A stretch of DNA of 64,000 bases from Oscillatoriales cyanobacterium CG2_30_40_61 (GTDB lineage: Bacteria > Cyanobacteriota > Cyanobacteriia > Cyanobacteriales > Microcoleaceae): the NCBI GenBank assembly GCA_001873365.1, contig MNYZ01000049.1, positions 17,292-81,291 of the forward strand, in the 5' to 3' direction. The notes beneath the pieces were generated by a model. The model was not told the DNA's origin and made no database searches. It worked only from the letters and a program-made list of their open reading frames with translations. Made by a program: the position numbers and the translations under genes. This document shows, one piece after another, positions 21,140 to 29,561 of this stretch (its first letter is position 1; each line of letters begins with the position of its first letter).

Positions 21140-21589
21140 GTGACTCACACATTTTTGATGGAATCTGGTCAATGGTTAATAGAAGGAAATTGGATTGATC
21201 GGAGTCAAATGCCAATTTCCCTTCGCGGAAAAACCGTGGTTGCTTGGCATCAAAGCGACTGGTTTAGTATGGTGACAAAATTAGTTTTCCCTAATAGCGA
21301 TCGCGAAGATATTATTTTACAGTATCGGGGACGATTAGATGGTAATGAGAGAGAATATACCTTTGTTTTACAACATAGTCAACTCGGAAAAATTGAAGGC
21401 GAAGGTTTAATTAACCCCGAATCTATTGTCCAACGTTATCGAGTTTTAGGAGATGAACGTCAACGTCGGAATGGCTTTGAAACCATCAGAAAAGTCGATT
21501 CTAACCACTACTATTATTGTAGTGGAATTATGGCGGGGCATTCTTTGAATTTAATTAGTGTGATGGAAGCGACCCTAGAACGTAAATAA
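21140..21589 (+). CDS. conserved protein of unknown function, 149 aa
   Basis: The start is a GTG at 21140. The protein is beta-rich with many Trp, Tyr and His residues (GQWLIEGNWIDR, VAWHQSDWFSMV, QYRGRLDGNEREYTFVLQHS) and has no signal peptide or membrane helix. The strand-rich pattern is compatible with a small beta-barrel, but I recognise no family. It lies 44 bp after anmK on the same strand and is convergent with nblA. Confidence 0.7.
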   Translation: MTHTFLMESGQWLIEGNWIDRSQMPISLRGKTVVAWHQSDWFSMVTKLVFPNSDREDIILQYRGRLDGNEREYTFVLQHSQLGKIEGEGLINPESIVQRYRVLGDERQRRNGFETIRKVDSNHYYYCSGIMAGHSLNLISVMEATLERK

Positions 21590-21679
21590 TAAATAAATAA
21601 GTATTCAGGGTTGATATTAGATATCAATTTAACCCCCAGTGATTTAACCTCAGCAGTTTGACGCCCCATTACCCCTAAA

Positions 21680-21702
21680 TTGTTTCCGAGGGACGGAAAC
21701 AA
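21680..21702 (-). terminator. hairpin downstream of nblA
   Basis: Arms ttgtttccg (21680-21688) and cggaaacaa (21694-21702) are perfect complements around a 5-nt loop. On the minus strand the stem is followed by a short T stretch, 40 nt past the nblA stop. A weak intrinsic terminator, or a 3' stabilising structure, is likely. Confidence 0.55.
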
Positions 21703-21741
21703 GTTAAGGGTAGAGGTCGCCGACTGCAATCGTTTCAATGT

Positions 21742-21939
21742 CTACTCCTGGGCAAAATTGGGTTCGAGTCCCCAATGGTGTTTGAGAAAATGTTGATACA
21801 TATTTTCTCTGACCATCATGTGTTCATAGAGGTTGATCAGAAACTCTTGAGCCTGTTCTGGACTCATTTGACCGACTTGCATCTTGAAGGAAGTGAGGTT
21901 GAATTGTTGCTCAAGAGATAATTCTGCGGGTTGGTTCAT
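21742..21939 (-). CDS. nblA: phycobilisome degradation protein NblA
   Basis: NblA is a small helical adaptor that binds phycobiliproteins and delivers phycobilisomes to Clp protease during nitrogen or sulfur starvation. The 65-aa protein shows the family pattern: MNQPAELSLEQQFNL at the start, then SPEQAQEFLINLYEHMMVRE and a MYQHFLKHHWGL end. Length is typical (about 60 aa). The ATG at 21939 has an aaggag Shine-Dalgarno 7 nt upstream. An NtcA-type promoter is visible about 100-140 bp upstream (separate entries), consistent with nitrogen control. Confidence 0.93.
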   Translation of the reverse strand: MNQPAELSLEQQFNLTSFKMQVGQMSPEQAQEFLINLYEHMMVRENMYQHFLKHHWGLEPNFAQE

Positions 21940-22034
21940 GGGTGACTCCTTACGGGTTCTCCAGTATTGTTAACAAGTGTAACAAGTATTTGACAAATTG
22001 TCTACTATCCTCTAGGAAGATAGGTATAATTATG

Positions 22035-22040
22035 AAGATA
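22035..22040 (-). promoter_or_regulatory. -10 box of the NtcA-dependent nblA promoter
   Basis: On the minus strand this reads TATCTT, matching the TAN3T form of -10 used at NtcA-activated promoters. It sits 21 nt downstream of the NtcA box; the usual spacing is about 22. Confidence 0.6.
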
Positions 22041-22061
22041 GCAAATATTTTTAGAGCTGGT

Positions 22062-22075
22062 GTAGCATAGGATAC
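22062..22075 (-). promoter_or_regulatory. NtcA binding site GTA-N8-TAC upstream of nblA
   Basis: The plus strand reads gtagcataggatac, an exact GTA-N8-TAC. NtcA, the global nitrogen regulator of cyanobacteria, binds this palindrome, usually about 22 nt before a TAN3T -10 box. Such a -10 is present in the nblA direction at 21 nt and absent at the right place in the opposite direction, so the site is assigned to nblA. nblA genes are known NtcA targets. Confidence 0.7.
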
Positions 22076-22203
22076 GAGTTTTCACCACAATAGCTAGAGA
22101 TGCTAAGACTCAATGATTGCGGAATCCTTCAAGTTGGATGTGTTAAAGTAATATAGGGGATTTAAAAATCTTATTTTGGACTCATAAGGACGCGAAATTT
22201 AAT

Positions 22204-22428
22204 ATGACTCTTGCTAAGACAGATCAGCCTAGACCTTTGTGGAGTCGGTTCCGTTTTCTTCCCTACGGTGTACTGGGTCTGCTGATTTTTTATTTCAATT
22301 CGACTTGGGATTCTAATATTTTTGTTAAAGGATATTTAACACTCCTAGAAGTACAAACTTCTACGGTTTTGTTATACTTTATGATGGCTAGGCTTTCCAA
22401 AAGCCCAAACCGCAAAATCGATCTTTAA
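22204..22428 (+). CDS. small membrane protein of unknown function, 74 aa
   Basis: An ATG-started frame preceded by aagga about 12 nt upstream. There is one clear hydrophobic segment (YGVLGLLIFYF, residues ~21-31) and a second at ~53-63 (STVLLYFMMARL), giving a likely two-span membrane protein. It is divergent from nblA across a 264-bp region and 59 bp upstream of the TM2 gene on the same strand. No family recognised. Confidence 0.6.
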   Translation: MTLAKTDQPRPLWSRFRFLPYGVLGLLIFYFNSTWDSNIFVKGYLTLLEVQTSTVLLYFMMARLSKSPNRKIDL

Positions 22429-22487
22429 TTCCTACTGATCTAACTTTGATTAGTCTTTTGAATATTTTAAATTCAGGAGAATACCTC

Positions 22488-22835
22488 ATGAAAAATAAAT
22501 TTTTAGCCGCCTTACTTGCTTTCTTCTTAGGTGCATTTGGGATTCATAAGTTTTATTTAGGGGAAAATTTTGGCGGAATTCTCTATTTTCTATTTTCGTG
22601 GACTTTTGTTCCCGCTATTCTCGCCTTCTTTGATTTTCTGGGTTTATTATTAATGTCTGAGCAAACCTTTAATGCTAAATTTAATCCCGGTTTTTACAAT
22701 GCCACTTTAAACGGGACTAATTCTCGTCAAGACGTGACCATCGCCATTGCTCAATTGAAAAAACTCTATGATCAAGACGCAATTACCGCCGAAGAATACG
22801 AAGAAAAACGTCGCAAATTATTAAATGAATTGTAA
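22488..22835 (+). CDS. TM2 domain protein with C-terminal SHOCT-like segment
   Basis: I start it at the ATG at 22488, which follows an aggaga Shine-Dalgarno and opens directly into the TM2 domain: FLAALLAFFLGAFGIHKFYLG, then the second span SWTFVPAILAFFDFLGLLLM. TM2 domains are two-helix modules found from bacteria to animals, of unknown function. The C-terminal ~30 residues (AIAQLKKLYDQDAITAEEYEEKRRKLL) look like a SHOCT motif, a short oligomerisation-type helix pair. The mature protein is 115 aa. Confidence 0.85.
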   Translation: MKNKFLAALLAFFLGAFGIHKFYLGENFGGILYFLFSWTFVPAILAFFDFLGLLLMSEQTFNAKFNPGFYNATLNGTNSRQDVTIAIAQLKKLYDQDAITAEEYEEKRRKLLNEL

Positions 22836-22859
22836 ATATTAATAGGAGTGACATTCAAG

Positions 22860-23561
22860 GTGTCTAATCTATCCCAATGGTTTCAGAAAACCCCCCAGTG
22901 GTTATACTGGTCTTTATTTCCCGTATTAGGAGGATTAGCCATTGTCTATGCGGGAAATAAAACTAAAACTCAATCCTGGGTTTACACTGGTTTAGGGTTG
23001 GTGGCGGCGGCTTTTATTTTATCTAATAGTTCCTTGGCTGGGATTATTTGGATGGCTCAAATTGCTACGGCGATCGCCATAAAAAAAGAATTTCTAGCCA
23101 AAACCTATCCTAATTCTTTAACTAACTCCCATGAATCCCAACTAATTAAATTAATTGCTAAACATCGAGATAAAATTGATATTAATAATTGTTCTAAACA
23201 TGACTTAGTTCATGGCTTAGATTTACCGATTGTTTATGCTAATGAAATTGAAGAAATGAAACGGGAAGGCTATAATTTCACCAGTTTAGAAGAACTCTCA
23301 GAATTAATTGGTATCCCTGAAGCCACCTTAACACGCATTGAACCTCTAGTTTCATTTAGTTTTGATATAAATAAAGAAATTCATCATTCCTGGCGACGAT
23401 TAAATGTTTTATCCATAGATGAATTAGTCAGTTTAGGACTACATATCAACGCGGCTAAAATTATTGTTTTAGAACGTCAACAGCGCGGTAGTTATAAATC
23501 TTTTCTGGATTTCAAAAAACGGGCAAAACTACCGTTACATTTATATCGACATCTTTTATAA
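22860..23561 (+). CDS. membrane protein with helix-hairpin-helix (ComEA-like) region
   Basis: The first possible GTG at 22848 overlaps the aggag ribosome site at 22844-22848, so the GTG at 22860 is the better start, giving 233 aa. Two N-terminal hydrophobic helices (YWSLFPVLGGLAIVYAG and TGLGLVAAAFILS) lead into a soluble domain. That domain holds two helix-hairpin-helix-like units: IDINNCSKHDLVHGLDLPIVYANEI and LNVLSIDELVSLGLHINAAKIIV (each quoted only to locate it). The pattern of 'nested' HhH units resembles ComEA or the HhH regions of DNA-uptake and repair proteins. Membrane-anchored DNA binding is plausible but inferred. Confidence 0.7.
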   Translation: MSNLSQWFQKTPQWLYWSLFPVLGGLAIVYAGNKTKTQSWVYTGLGLVAAAFILSNSSLAGIIWMAQIATAIAIKKEFLAKTYPNSLTNSHESQLIKLIAKHRDKIDINNCSKHDLVHGLDLPIVYANEIEEMKREGYNFTSLEELSELIGIPEATLTRIEPLVSFSFDINKEIHHSWRRLNVLSIDELVSLGLHINAAKIIVLERQQRGSYKSFLDFKKRAKLPLHLYRHLL

Positions 23562-23580
23562 TTATAGATATAGTATACAA

Positions 23581-23997
23581 ATGCCAGCCAAAGATATTTA
23601 CCATGATACCGTTAAAAATGCACTTGTTAAAGACGGCTGGACTATTATCCATGATCCTCTAAGCCTCAAAATAGGTAATAAAGATATTTTCATTGACTTA
23701 GCCGCCGATAAGTTATTAATTGCTGAAAAGGAGGAACAAAAAATAGCCGTAGAAGTGAAAAGTTTCATTAGTCCATCTGAAATAGAAGATTTAAAAAATG
23801 CCCTAGGTCAATACATTTTATATGAGAAAGTTTTAAGCCATCTGGGTTCTGAAAGAACACTTTATCTAGCGATTCGTGAACCTGTATTTAATCGTTTATT
23901 TACAGAAGAAATTGGCAAAATATTGTTAGAAGATAACACACTTAAATTACTTATTTTTGAACCAGAACAGGAGGTTGTGATTCAATGGATAAACTAA
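23581..23997 (+). CDS. xisH: XisH family protein
   Basis: XisH was named for its need in excision of the fdxN element in heterocystous Anabaena, together with XisF and XisI; most homologues, like this one, lie in organisms or places with no such element. The 138-aa protein shows the family start MPAKDIYHDTVKNALVKDGW and the endonuclease-like core FIDLAADKLLIAEK followed by IAVEVKSF, an (D/E)xK pattern typical of the PD-(D/E)XK fold. It overlaps xisI by 13 nt, so the two are translationally coupled. Confidence 0.92.
   Translation: MPAKDIYHDTVKNALVKDGWTIIHDPLSLKIGNKDIFIDLAADKLLIAEKEEQKIAVEVKSFISPSEIEDLKNALGQYILYEKVLSHLGSERTLYLAIREPVFNRLFTEEIGKILLEDNTLKLLIFEPEQEVVIQWIN
23969..23974 (+). promoter_or_regulatory. 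Shine-Dalgarno of xisI inside xisH
   Basis: aggagg lies 10 nt before the xisI ATG at 23985, inside the 3' end of xisH. It supports the overlapping start. Confidence 0.75.
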
Positions 23998-24320
23998 ACC
24001 ATTACCGCCAAATTATTGTCACAGTTCTCGATCCTTATAGTCAGATTTCCTATGTTAATGCGAACATTTGGAATCGCAAAATCTTTGATCTGGTGAATGA
24101 TCAATACTTAATTATTTCAGAAGGTTGGGAAAATCAACGCCATATTCATAGTTGTTTAATTCATATTGAAATCCTCAATCATAAAGTATGGATTCAGTGT
24201 GATAATACAGAATATGGGATTACTAACGACCTCTTAAAAGCCGGGATATCTCAAGAGGACATTGTTTTAGGATTTCAGGAACCTGCGGTTAGAAAATATA
24301 CAGGCTTTGGCGTTGCTTGA
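23985..24320 (+). CDS. xisI: XisI family protein
   Basis: Partner of XisH, 111 aa. The start MDKLNHYRQIIVTVLDPYS and the core DQYLIISEGWENQRHIHSC and KVWIQCDNTEYGITNDLL are characteristic of the family. The gene begins inside xisH, has its own strong ribosome site, and probably forms a complex with XisH. The pair is very common in cyanobacteria and its wider function is not settled. Confidence 0.92.
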   Translation: MDKLNHYRQIIVTVLDPYSQISYVNANIWNRKIFDLVNDQYLIISEGWENQRHIHSCLIHIEILNHKVWIQCDNTEYGITNDLLKAGISQEDIVLGFQEPAVRKYTGFGVA

Positions 24321-24448
24321 AACCCGAACTCACCAGCTAAAAACCTTTAATATATCCTTGATAATCCTTCTTCCTTCCTTTGTGACAAGAGTGCCTTTGT
24401 GGTTCCCTTTTTACTAAATTAAATCTCCAACATAATAAATTACAAACC

Positions 24449-26992
24449 CTACAAATGCAGAGGATCAATATCTATGGTAATATAAACAGAACCAGAATTA
24501 AACTCAGAGAATTTAGGTAAAATAATAGAAGAATCCTGAGAGGTTTTGAGCAGAATTTGCCAGCGATAACGATTAGCAACCCTGAGAATAGGAGCCGGAG
24601 CCGGGCCTAATAACTCAAAATCAGAATTAGGATTATTTTCTAATAAAAATTCCGCTAATCTTTGGGCAGTTTGTTCAACATCTTGCTGATTAAAACTACT
24701 TAATCGTAATAGTATTAAACGACCATAGGGCGGATAATTTAACTCCTGTCGCTGTTGTAATTCCGTAGCCACAAAAGACTCATAATCATGACGTTGTACC
24801 GCTTGAATCACCGGATGTTCGGGGGTATAGGTTTGTAGAATAACTCGCCCGGGATCATTTCCCCGTCCCGCCCGTCCTGCGACTTGTACTAAGGTTTGAA
24901 AAGCCCGTTCACTAGCTCGATAATCTGATAAATGTAATAACCCATCTGCTGATACAATTCCCACTAAACTAACGGACTCTAAATCTAATCCTTTAGTTAA
25001 CATTTGAGTTCCCACTAATAGATCCGCTTCTCCATTCGCAAACTGAGTTAATAGAGTGCGATGGGCATTTTTTCGAGAGGTAGTATCACTATCAAACCGA
25101 ATACATTTTAACTCAGGAAATAAGCGATTTAATTCCTCTGTCACCCGTTGAGTTCCACTGCCAAAATGTTTAAAATAAGGAGATTCACACTCAGGACAAT
25201 GTTGGGGATAGAGTTGACTATAATTACAATAATGACATCTTAAAAGTTGGGCGGCGTTTTGATGTTCGTGATGATAGGCTAGGGACACATCACAATGGGG
25301 ACATTCCATCACATAACCACAACTACGACAGGAAACAAAGGTACTATGTCCGCGACGATGAATAAATAATATTCCCTGTTGACCTGTTTCTTTTAATTGA
25401 TGTAGAGCCGTTTGTAAATCATAACTAAAAATAGAGCGATTTCCTTGACGTAATTCTTGACGCATATCGACTATTTTTATCGGCGGCATGGGTCGCGCTT
25501 GAATGCGTTCGGGAAGGGATAAATAAAACCGATTTTGTTGATTTTTTTGTTTAATTTCTAACCAACTTTCTAAGGATGGAGTTGCCGATCCTAAAATTAA
25601 AGGACAATTTTCTAATTCCGCCCGCCATTGGGCAACTTTTCGCGCATGATAACAGGGAGAAGGTTGATCTTGTTTGAAACTGCTATCATGTTCTTCATCT
25701 AAAATAATTAATCCTAATTTCGGTAAAGGTGCGAAAATAGCCGAACGAGTTCCGATAATAATTTGGGGTAAACCTAGGGTCATATTCCGCCAAGTATCAT
25801 AACGTTCTCCATCGGAAAGAGCGCTATGATAGACAAAAACTTGTTCGCCAAAACGGGCGCGAAATCTGTCAGTTAATTGGGGAGTTAAGCCAATTTCAGG
25901 AACTAAAACTAAGGCGGATTTTCCTTGATTTAAAATAGGGGCGATCGCTTGTAAATAAACCTCTGTTTTTCCCGAACCCGTAACCCCGTGTAATAATATT
26001 TGAGCATAACTGGATAAACTGTTAATTGCTTGTAAAGATTCCGTTTGATATTGATTTAATATTTTAGGCTGATCGGAAGTTTGAAAAATACCTTGTTCTT
26101 GTCTTAAAACTTCCCGTTCAGTGATCACAATACATCCTTTTTCAGCTAAATTTTTTAACAGACTAGAACTGGTGCTACAAATTTTAATTAAATCATTAAA
26201 CCACAGTTCTCCCCCCTGTTGTTTGAGAACTTTAATCACCAGAATTAAAACTTCCTGTTGACGAGAGGTTAAATCTAAGGGGATAATATCATCAATTAAT
26301 GTCACCGCTTGTTTTAATTTGGGACGGGGAGGACTAGGGGGTTCTAAATAACTTTCAATCCATTTTCTTTGTAATAAATCTTTTAATCCCCGTTGAGGAT
26401 TAATTACATTTTGTTTTAAATATTTCCAAGTACAATCTCCCGTAGCTGAAGATTGCAAGATATTTAAAATAGAAGCCGCCGCCGGATTTAAAAATAATTG
26501 AGCATCCTTTGGGAGCGTTTCAGGAATTAAACGGATACGACGCTGACTTTTGCCTAATAATCCTGGGGGTAAAGCGGTACGAATAACTTGAATTAAAGGA
26601 GTTTGATAATAATTAGAAACTTGCTGTAATAGTTGCCAATAGGTGGCAGGGAAGAAACCGTTACAAATAATATCTTCAACGGTTTTAACTTTATTTTTAG
26701 GTAAATCAGGAGGTAATTGATCTATGGAGCGGATCACAATTCCACCTAATTGTTGATTACCAAAGGGAACACTAACAATATCTCCAGGTTTAATAATTAA
26801 ATCTTGAGGAACGCGATAGGTAAATAGTTTTTGTTGCTCCTGTTCCTCCGAATTAAAACCATAAGGAATATCTACCAATACTTCAATAAATTGTTCTGAA
26901 ACCCAAGAAGAATCACCCGAATCATTCTGATAGTAAGATGCACCAGATTCAGCAACAATAAACTTAGATTGATCGCAAGTCAAAGAAGACAT
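24449..26992 (-). CDS. priA: primosomal protein N' (replication restart helicase PriA)
   Basis: PriA recognises stalled forks and reloads the replisome. I prefer the ATG at 26992 (847 aa) to the GTG at 27064, since the extra 24 residues look non-conserved. The 3'-DNA-binding domain (VLVDIPYGFN onward) comes first, then Walker A GVTGSGKT near residues 334-341, the DEEH box (ILDEEHDSSFKQ), eight zinc-binding cysteines between about 553 and 600 (CRSCGY...CPHC...CHYC...CPEC), and the C-terminal helicase motifs TKGLDLESVSLVGI and VAGRAGRG. All key motifs are intact. Confidence 0.95.
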   Translation of the reverse strand: MSSLTCDQSKFIVAESGASYYQNDSGDSSWVSEQFIEVLVDIPYGFNSEEQEQQKLFTYRVPQDLIIKPGDIVSVPFGNQQLGGIVIRSIDQLPPDLPKNKVKTVEDIICNGFFPATYWQLLQQVSNYYQTPLIQVIRTALPPGLLGKSQRRIRLIPETLPKDAQLFLNPAAASILNILQSSATGDCTWKYLKQNVINPQRGLKDLLQRKWIESYLEPPSPPRPKLKQAVTLIDDIIPLDLTSRQQEVLILVIKVLKQQGGELWFNDLIKICSTSSSLLKNLAEKGCIVITEREVLRQEQGIFQTSDQPKILNQYQTESLQAINSLSSYAQILLHGVTGSGKTEVYLQAIAPILNQGKSALVLVPEIGLTPQLTDRFRARFGEQVFVYHSALSDGERYDTWRNMTLGLPQIIIGTRSAIFAPLPKLGLIILDEEHDSSFKQDQPSPCYHARKVAQWRAELENCPLILGSATPSLESWLEIKQKNQQNRFYLSLPERIQARPMPPIKIVDMRQELRQGNRSIFSYDLQTALHQLKETGQQGILFIHRRGHSTFVSCRSCGYVMECPHCDVSLAYHHEHQNAAQLLRCHYCNYSQLYPQHCPECESPYFKHFGSGTQRVTEELNRLFPELKCIRFDSDTTSRKNAHRTLLTQFANGEADLLVGTQMLTKGLDLESVSLVGIVSADGLLHLSDYRASERAFQTLVQVAGRAGRGNDPGRVILQTYTPEHPVIQAVQRHDYESFVATELQQRQELNYPPYGRLILLRLSSFNQQDVEQTAQRLAEFLLENNPNSDFELLGPAPAPILRVANRYRWQILLKTSQDSSIILPKFSEFNSGSVYITIDIDPLHL

Positions 26993-27072
26993 CAGCAGTT
27001 TTTGTTGAGTGTTAATATCAAGAAGGGTGGCGGGTAACGGAGCCCGAAAACCGAACACCGACACCGCTTAGA

Positions 27073-28230
27073 TTAAGTATTGCCTAATAAATCAACGATC
27101 GCTTGTCGTTCTGAAGATTCATTATTAAAAGCTTGACGGGTATCCGTAATTAACCAATCCAGAGCCGCCGCTTGGACATCAATAGAAGCCCCCAGCTTAT
27201 CCACACAATAGCGCCCAAATACCAATTTATCAACTAAACGCACTCCCGGCCCCAAACGGGAATACTCAAAAATCACGCTATTATCTACATAGGCATCGCT
27301 GCAAACCCAGCAGTTCGGGCCAATCATCGTCGGGCCAATAATTGTCGCCCCGTCCTCAATCCGAGTCATTCCGCCAATATAAACTGGGCCTCGGATATTA
27401 ACTTTATCCCAATTCACCGCCACATTCAACCCCGTATATATGCCAGGACGCACCTGTTGGCCAGGGATAGAAACATTTTTAATATATCCTAAGAGCACAC
27501 TGCGGATGGCTTGCCAATAGTCAGGGACTTTCCCAATATCCACCCATTGAAAATCCATGGAAATCCCATAAAATGGGGCACCAATTTCAACTAAATGGGG
27601 AAATAATTCGCTCCCAATATCATATTCACACCCGGAAGGAATATATTTAAAAATCTCTGGCTCAAAAATATAAATCCCCGTATTAATATCTGTACTCAGG
27701 GCTTCATTCACCGAGGGTTTTTCTTGGAAAGCTTTAATCCGACCTGTTTTATCAGTGACCACAACTCCATAACTAGAAACTTGCTCTTTAGGAACAGATT
27801 TCATCACAATGGTGGCAATTGAGCCTTTTTCTCTATGCCATTTTACGGCCGCGGCTAAATCTAAATCGATTAAGGCATCGCCACATAAAACCACAAAAGT
27901 ATCATCGAAAAAGGGATTAAAGTCTTGAATTCTTTTCATCCCTCCCGCCGAACCTAATGCTTCTCCAATTAAATTTCCTTCTTCAATTCGTCCTTCAAAA
28001 GAATAGGCAATATGAACGCCAAACTTTTGACCATCACGAAAATAGTTTTCAATTTCATTAGCTAAATGACTGACATTAACCATAATTTGGTCAAAACCGT
28101 GCATTCGCAGTAATTCCACCAAAAATTCCATTACCGGTTTTTGCAGAATCGGAATTAAAGGTTTAGGAATGGTATAAGTAATTGGACGGATACGTGTCCC
28201 TTTTCCGGCAGCTAAAATCATGGCTTTCAT
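27073..28230 (-). CDS. sugar-1-phosphate nucleotidyltransferase (mannose-1-P guanylyltransferase-like)
   Basis: Makes an NDP-sugar from a sugar-1-phosphate and NTP, feeding polysaccharide or glycoprotein synthesis. I start it at the ATG at 28230, seven nt after a gagga ribosome site, rather than the GTG at 28236. The signature LAAGKGTRIRPITYTIPKP is at the N-terminus, followed by the GDALIDLDL metal site; the C-terminal third is a left-handed beta-helix with hexapeptide-like repeats (IRGPVYIGGMTRIEDGATI in part). Base and sugar specificity cannot be read; GDP-mannose is the common annotation. Length 385 aa. Confidence 0.88.
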   Translation of the reverse strand: MKAMILAAGKGTRIRPITYTIPKPLIPILQKPVMEFLVELLRMHGFDQIMVNVSHLANEIENYFRDGQKFGVHIAYSFEGRIEEGNLIGEALGSAGGMKRIQDFNPFFDDTFVVLCGDALIDLDLAAAVKWHREKGSIATIVMKSVPKEQVSSYGVVVTDKTGRIKAFQEKPSVNEALSTDINTGIYIFEPEIFKYIPSGCEYDIGSELFPHLVEIGAPFYGISMDFQWVDIGKVPDYWQAIRSVLLGYIKNVSIPGQQVRPGIYTGLNVAVNWDKVNIRGPVYIGGMTRIEDGATIIGPTMIGPNCWVCSDAYVDNSVIFEYSRLGPGVRLVDKLVFGRYCVDKLGASIDVQAAALDWLITDTRQAFNNESSERQAIVDLLGNT

Positions 28231-28437
28231 GTTCACTTCCTCACAACCCTAAGCTATGTTTAAAATTATTCACTCAGATGCAACTCATTGATCAAAATCA
28301 CTAATTGCTTTGTATTCACGAAGCAGTTGCACAGAAGAACTGCTCTATTCTACAATCTGATCTTTGAGTCCGCTAATCAATTAATAGCTTATCAAGGGTG
28401 ATCATGCTTAATCACAAGGATCTAAGAAAAGTTAAAA

Positions 28438-29340
28438 TCACTCGATTTCAAGACTTAGCCGCAGCTCAGTCAAAGAGCGAACTTTCAGGTCTTGGTAAAA
28501 TTCCTCTTGAGCTAGTTCCACTTTAGATTGGGCCGATAATAATAATAATGCCCAAAACACTCCTACCCGATCATGATTGGGGCTATGCTGAATCGGGTTT
28601 TCTTCCGAGGGCGAGGGCTGTTCTGGTTGCTTCATTTGCAACCACAGGCTTAATAACTGCTCCAAATCAAACCATTCTGGATTTTGTTGTGATCCTGAGT
28701 TCAAAAGCTGTTCGACCTGTGCCGCCATTTCTACTAAATTTTCTTGATGGGCTAATTCCGCGATCGCCTTGGCGGTAGTGGCCCTGCTTTTAGCGTTGTT
28801 GGCGCGGGGACGGGGACGGGCTTTTTGGGCGGCAATGGTAGCGGCCATCAGTTGCAACTGTTCAATTAGTTCCTGCAACGTCACCTGTCGTTTTTGGGGA
28901 ATTTTGGCAACCGCCCGCCGCCGGATTTGTTTTTCCAGTTGTTGGGGGCGTTGAATCCCATTTTCCTGATCTTCCGGGTCTAGGAACTCCTCCCCCTCCA
29001 CGGAGCCAGCATTCGGGTCGAGGGTTTCCGTCGCCATTAAACTATCAGCCTTGAGCAAGACTAACATGGAGGCATACAAAAACGCCTGGCCCGACTGGGA
29101 CAACTCGGCAAAATTATTACTAGAACTTGATTCCTCTGGAGGGGTCAGTTTACTCAGATAACGATCAATCACATCAATTACCTGCACATCCCAAGGATCA
29201 ATTTCCCCCCGTTGTGCCAAGTCAATTAGGAGCGCAATCCCCTCTGAGAGGGCCGTTAACGCATCTTTAGGGGTGGCAATGGGTGGGGGAATGGATTCGA
29301 TGGGTTTAGGGCTATAAATTGCAGAATCGCCTGAAATCAC
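28438..29340 (-). CDS. scpA: segregation and condensation protein A
   Basis: ScpA is the kleisin that bridges SMC heads in the bacterial condensin complex. The start is a GTG at 29340. The N-terminal SMC-binding region ALTALSEGIALLIDLAQRGEIDPWDVQVIDVIDRYL (partly quoted; ~27-64) is characteristic: 'L..l...gEIdPWdv.vi.vtd.yl'. The middle is a Glu/Gln/Arg-rich linker, and the C-terminus (VGVFWALLLLSAQSKVELAQEEFY) is the winged-helix that contacts the SMC cap. At 300 aa it is slightly longer than most. smc and scpB are not in the window. Confidence 0.87.
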   Translation of the reverse strand: MISGDSAIYSPKPIESIPPPIATPKDALTALSEGIALLIDLAQRGEIDPWDVQVIDVIDRYLSKLTPPEESSSSNNFAELSQSGQAFLYASMLVLLKADSLMATETLDPNAGSVEGEEFLDPEDQENGIQRPQQLEKQIRRRAVAKIPQKRQVTLQELIEQLQLMAATIAAQKARPRPRANNAKSRATTAKAIAELAHQENLVEMAAQVEQLLNSGSQQNPEWFDLEQLLSLWLQMKQPEQPSPSEENPIQHSPNHDRVGVFWALLLLSAQSKVELAQEEFYQDLKVRSLTELRLSLEIE

Positions 29341-29403
29341 TGAAGGTACAAAGCTCAGTAGTTCGCTGAATATCTAAACTATTGTAGATCAAAACCTTGA
29401 TTA

Positions 29404-29424
29404 ATTACGAATTACGAATTACGA
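29404..29424. repeat. short tandem repeat, three copies of attacga
   Basis: Three perfect copies of the heptamer attacga at 29404-29424, a cyanobacterial STRR-type sequence, in the gap upstream of scpA. Confidence 0.7.
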
Positions 29425-29483
29425 ATGGGTTTTGGGTAATACTTCAACTTCGCTCAGTAACAGTTTCCAAGTATATTGAATGG

Positions 29484-29507
29484 AGAGACGCGCCGTGGCA
29501 CGTCTCT
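29484..29507. repeat. interspersed palindrome of the agagacg family
   Basis: Arms agagacgcgcc (29484-29494) and ggcacgtctct (29497-29507) pair at 10 of 11 positions. It shares the agagacg/cgtctct arms with the 40-bp palindrome at 45673-45712, so both belong to one dispersed repeat family. Confidence 0.65.
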
Positions 29508-29561
29508 ACAAGGGATGGATGCTATTTTAATTTTATCGGTTTTTGCAACTTGGAAATGGAG

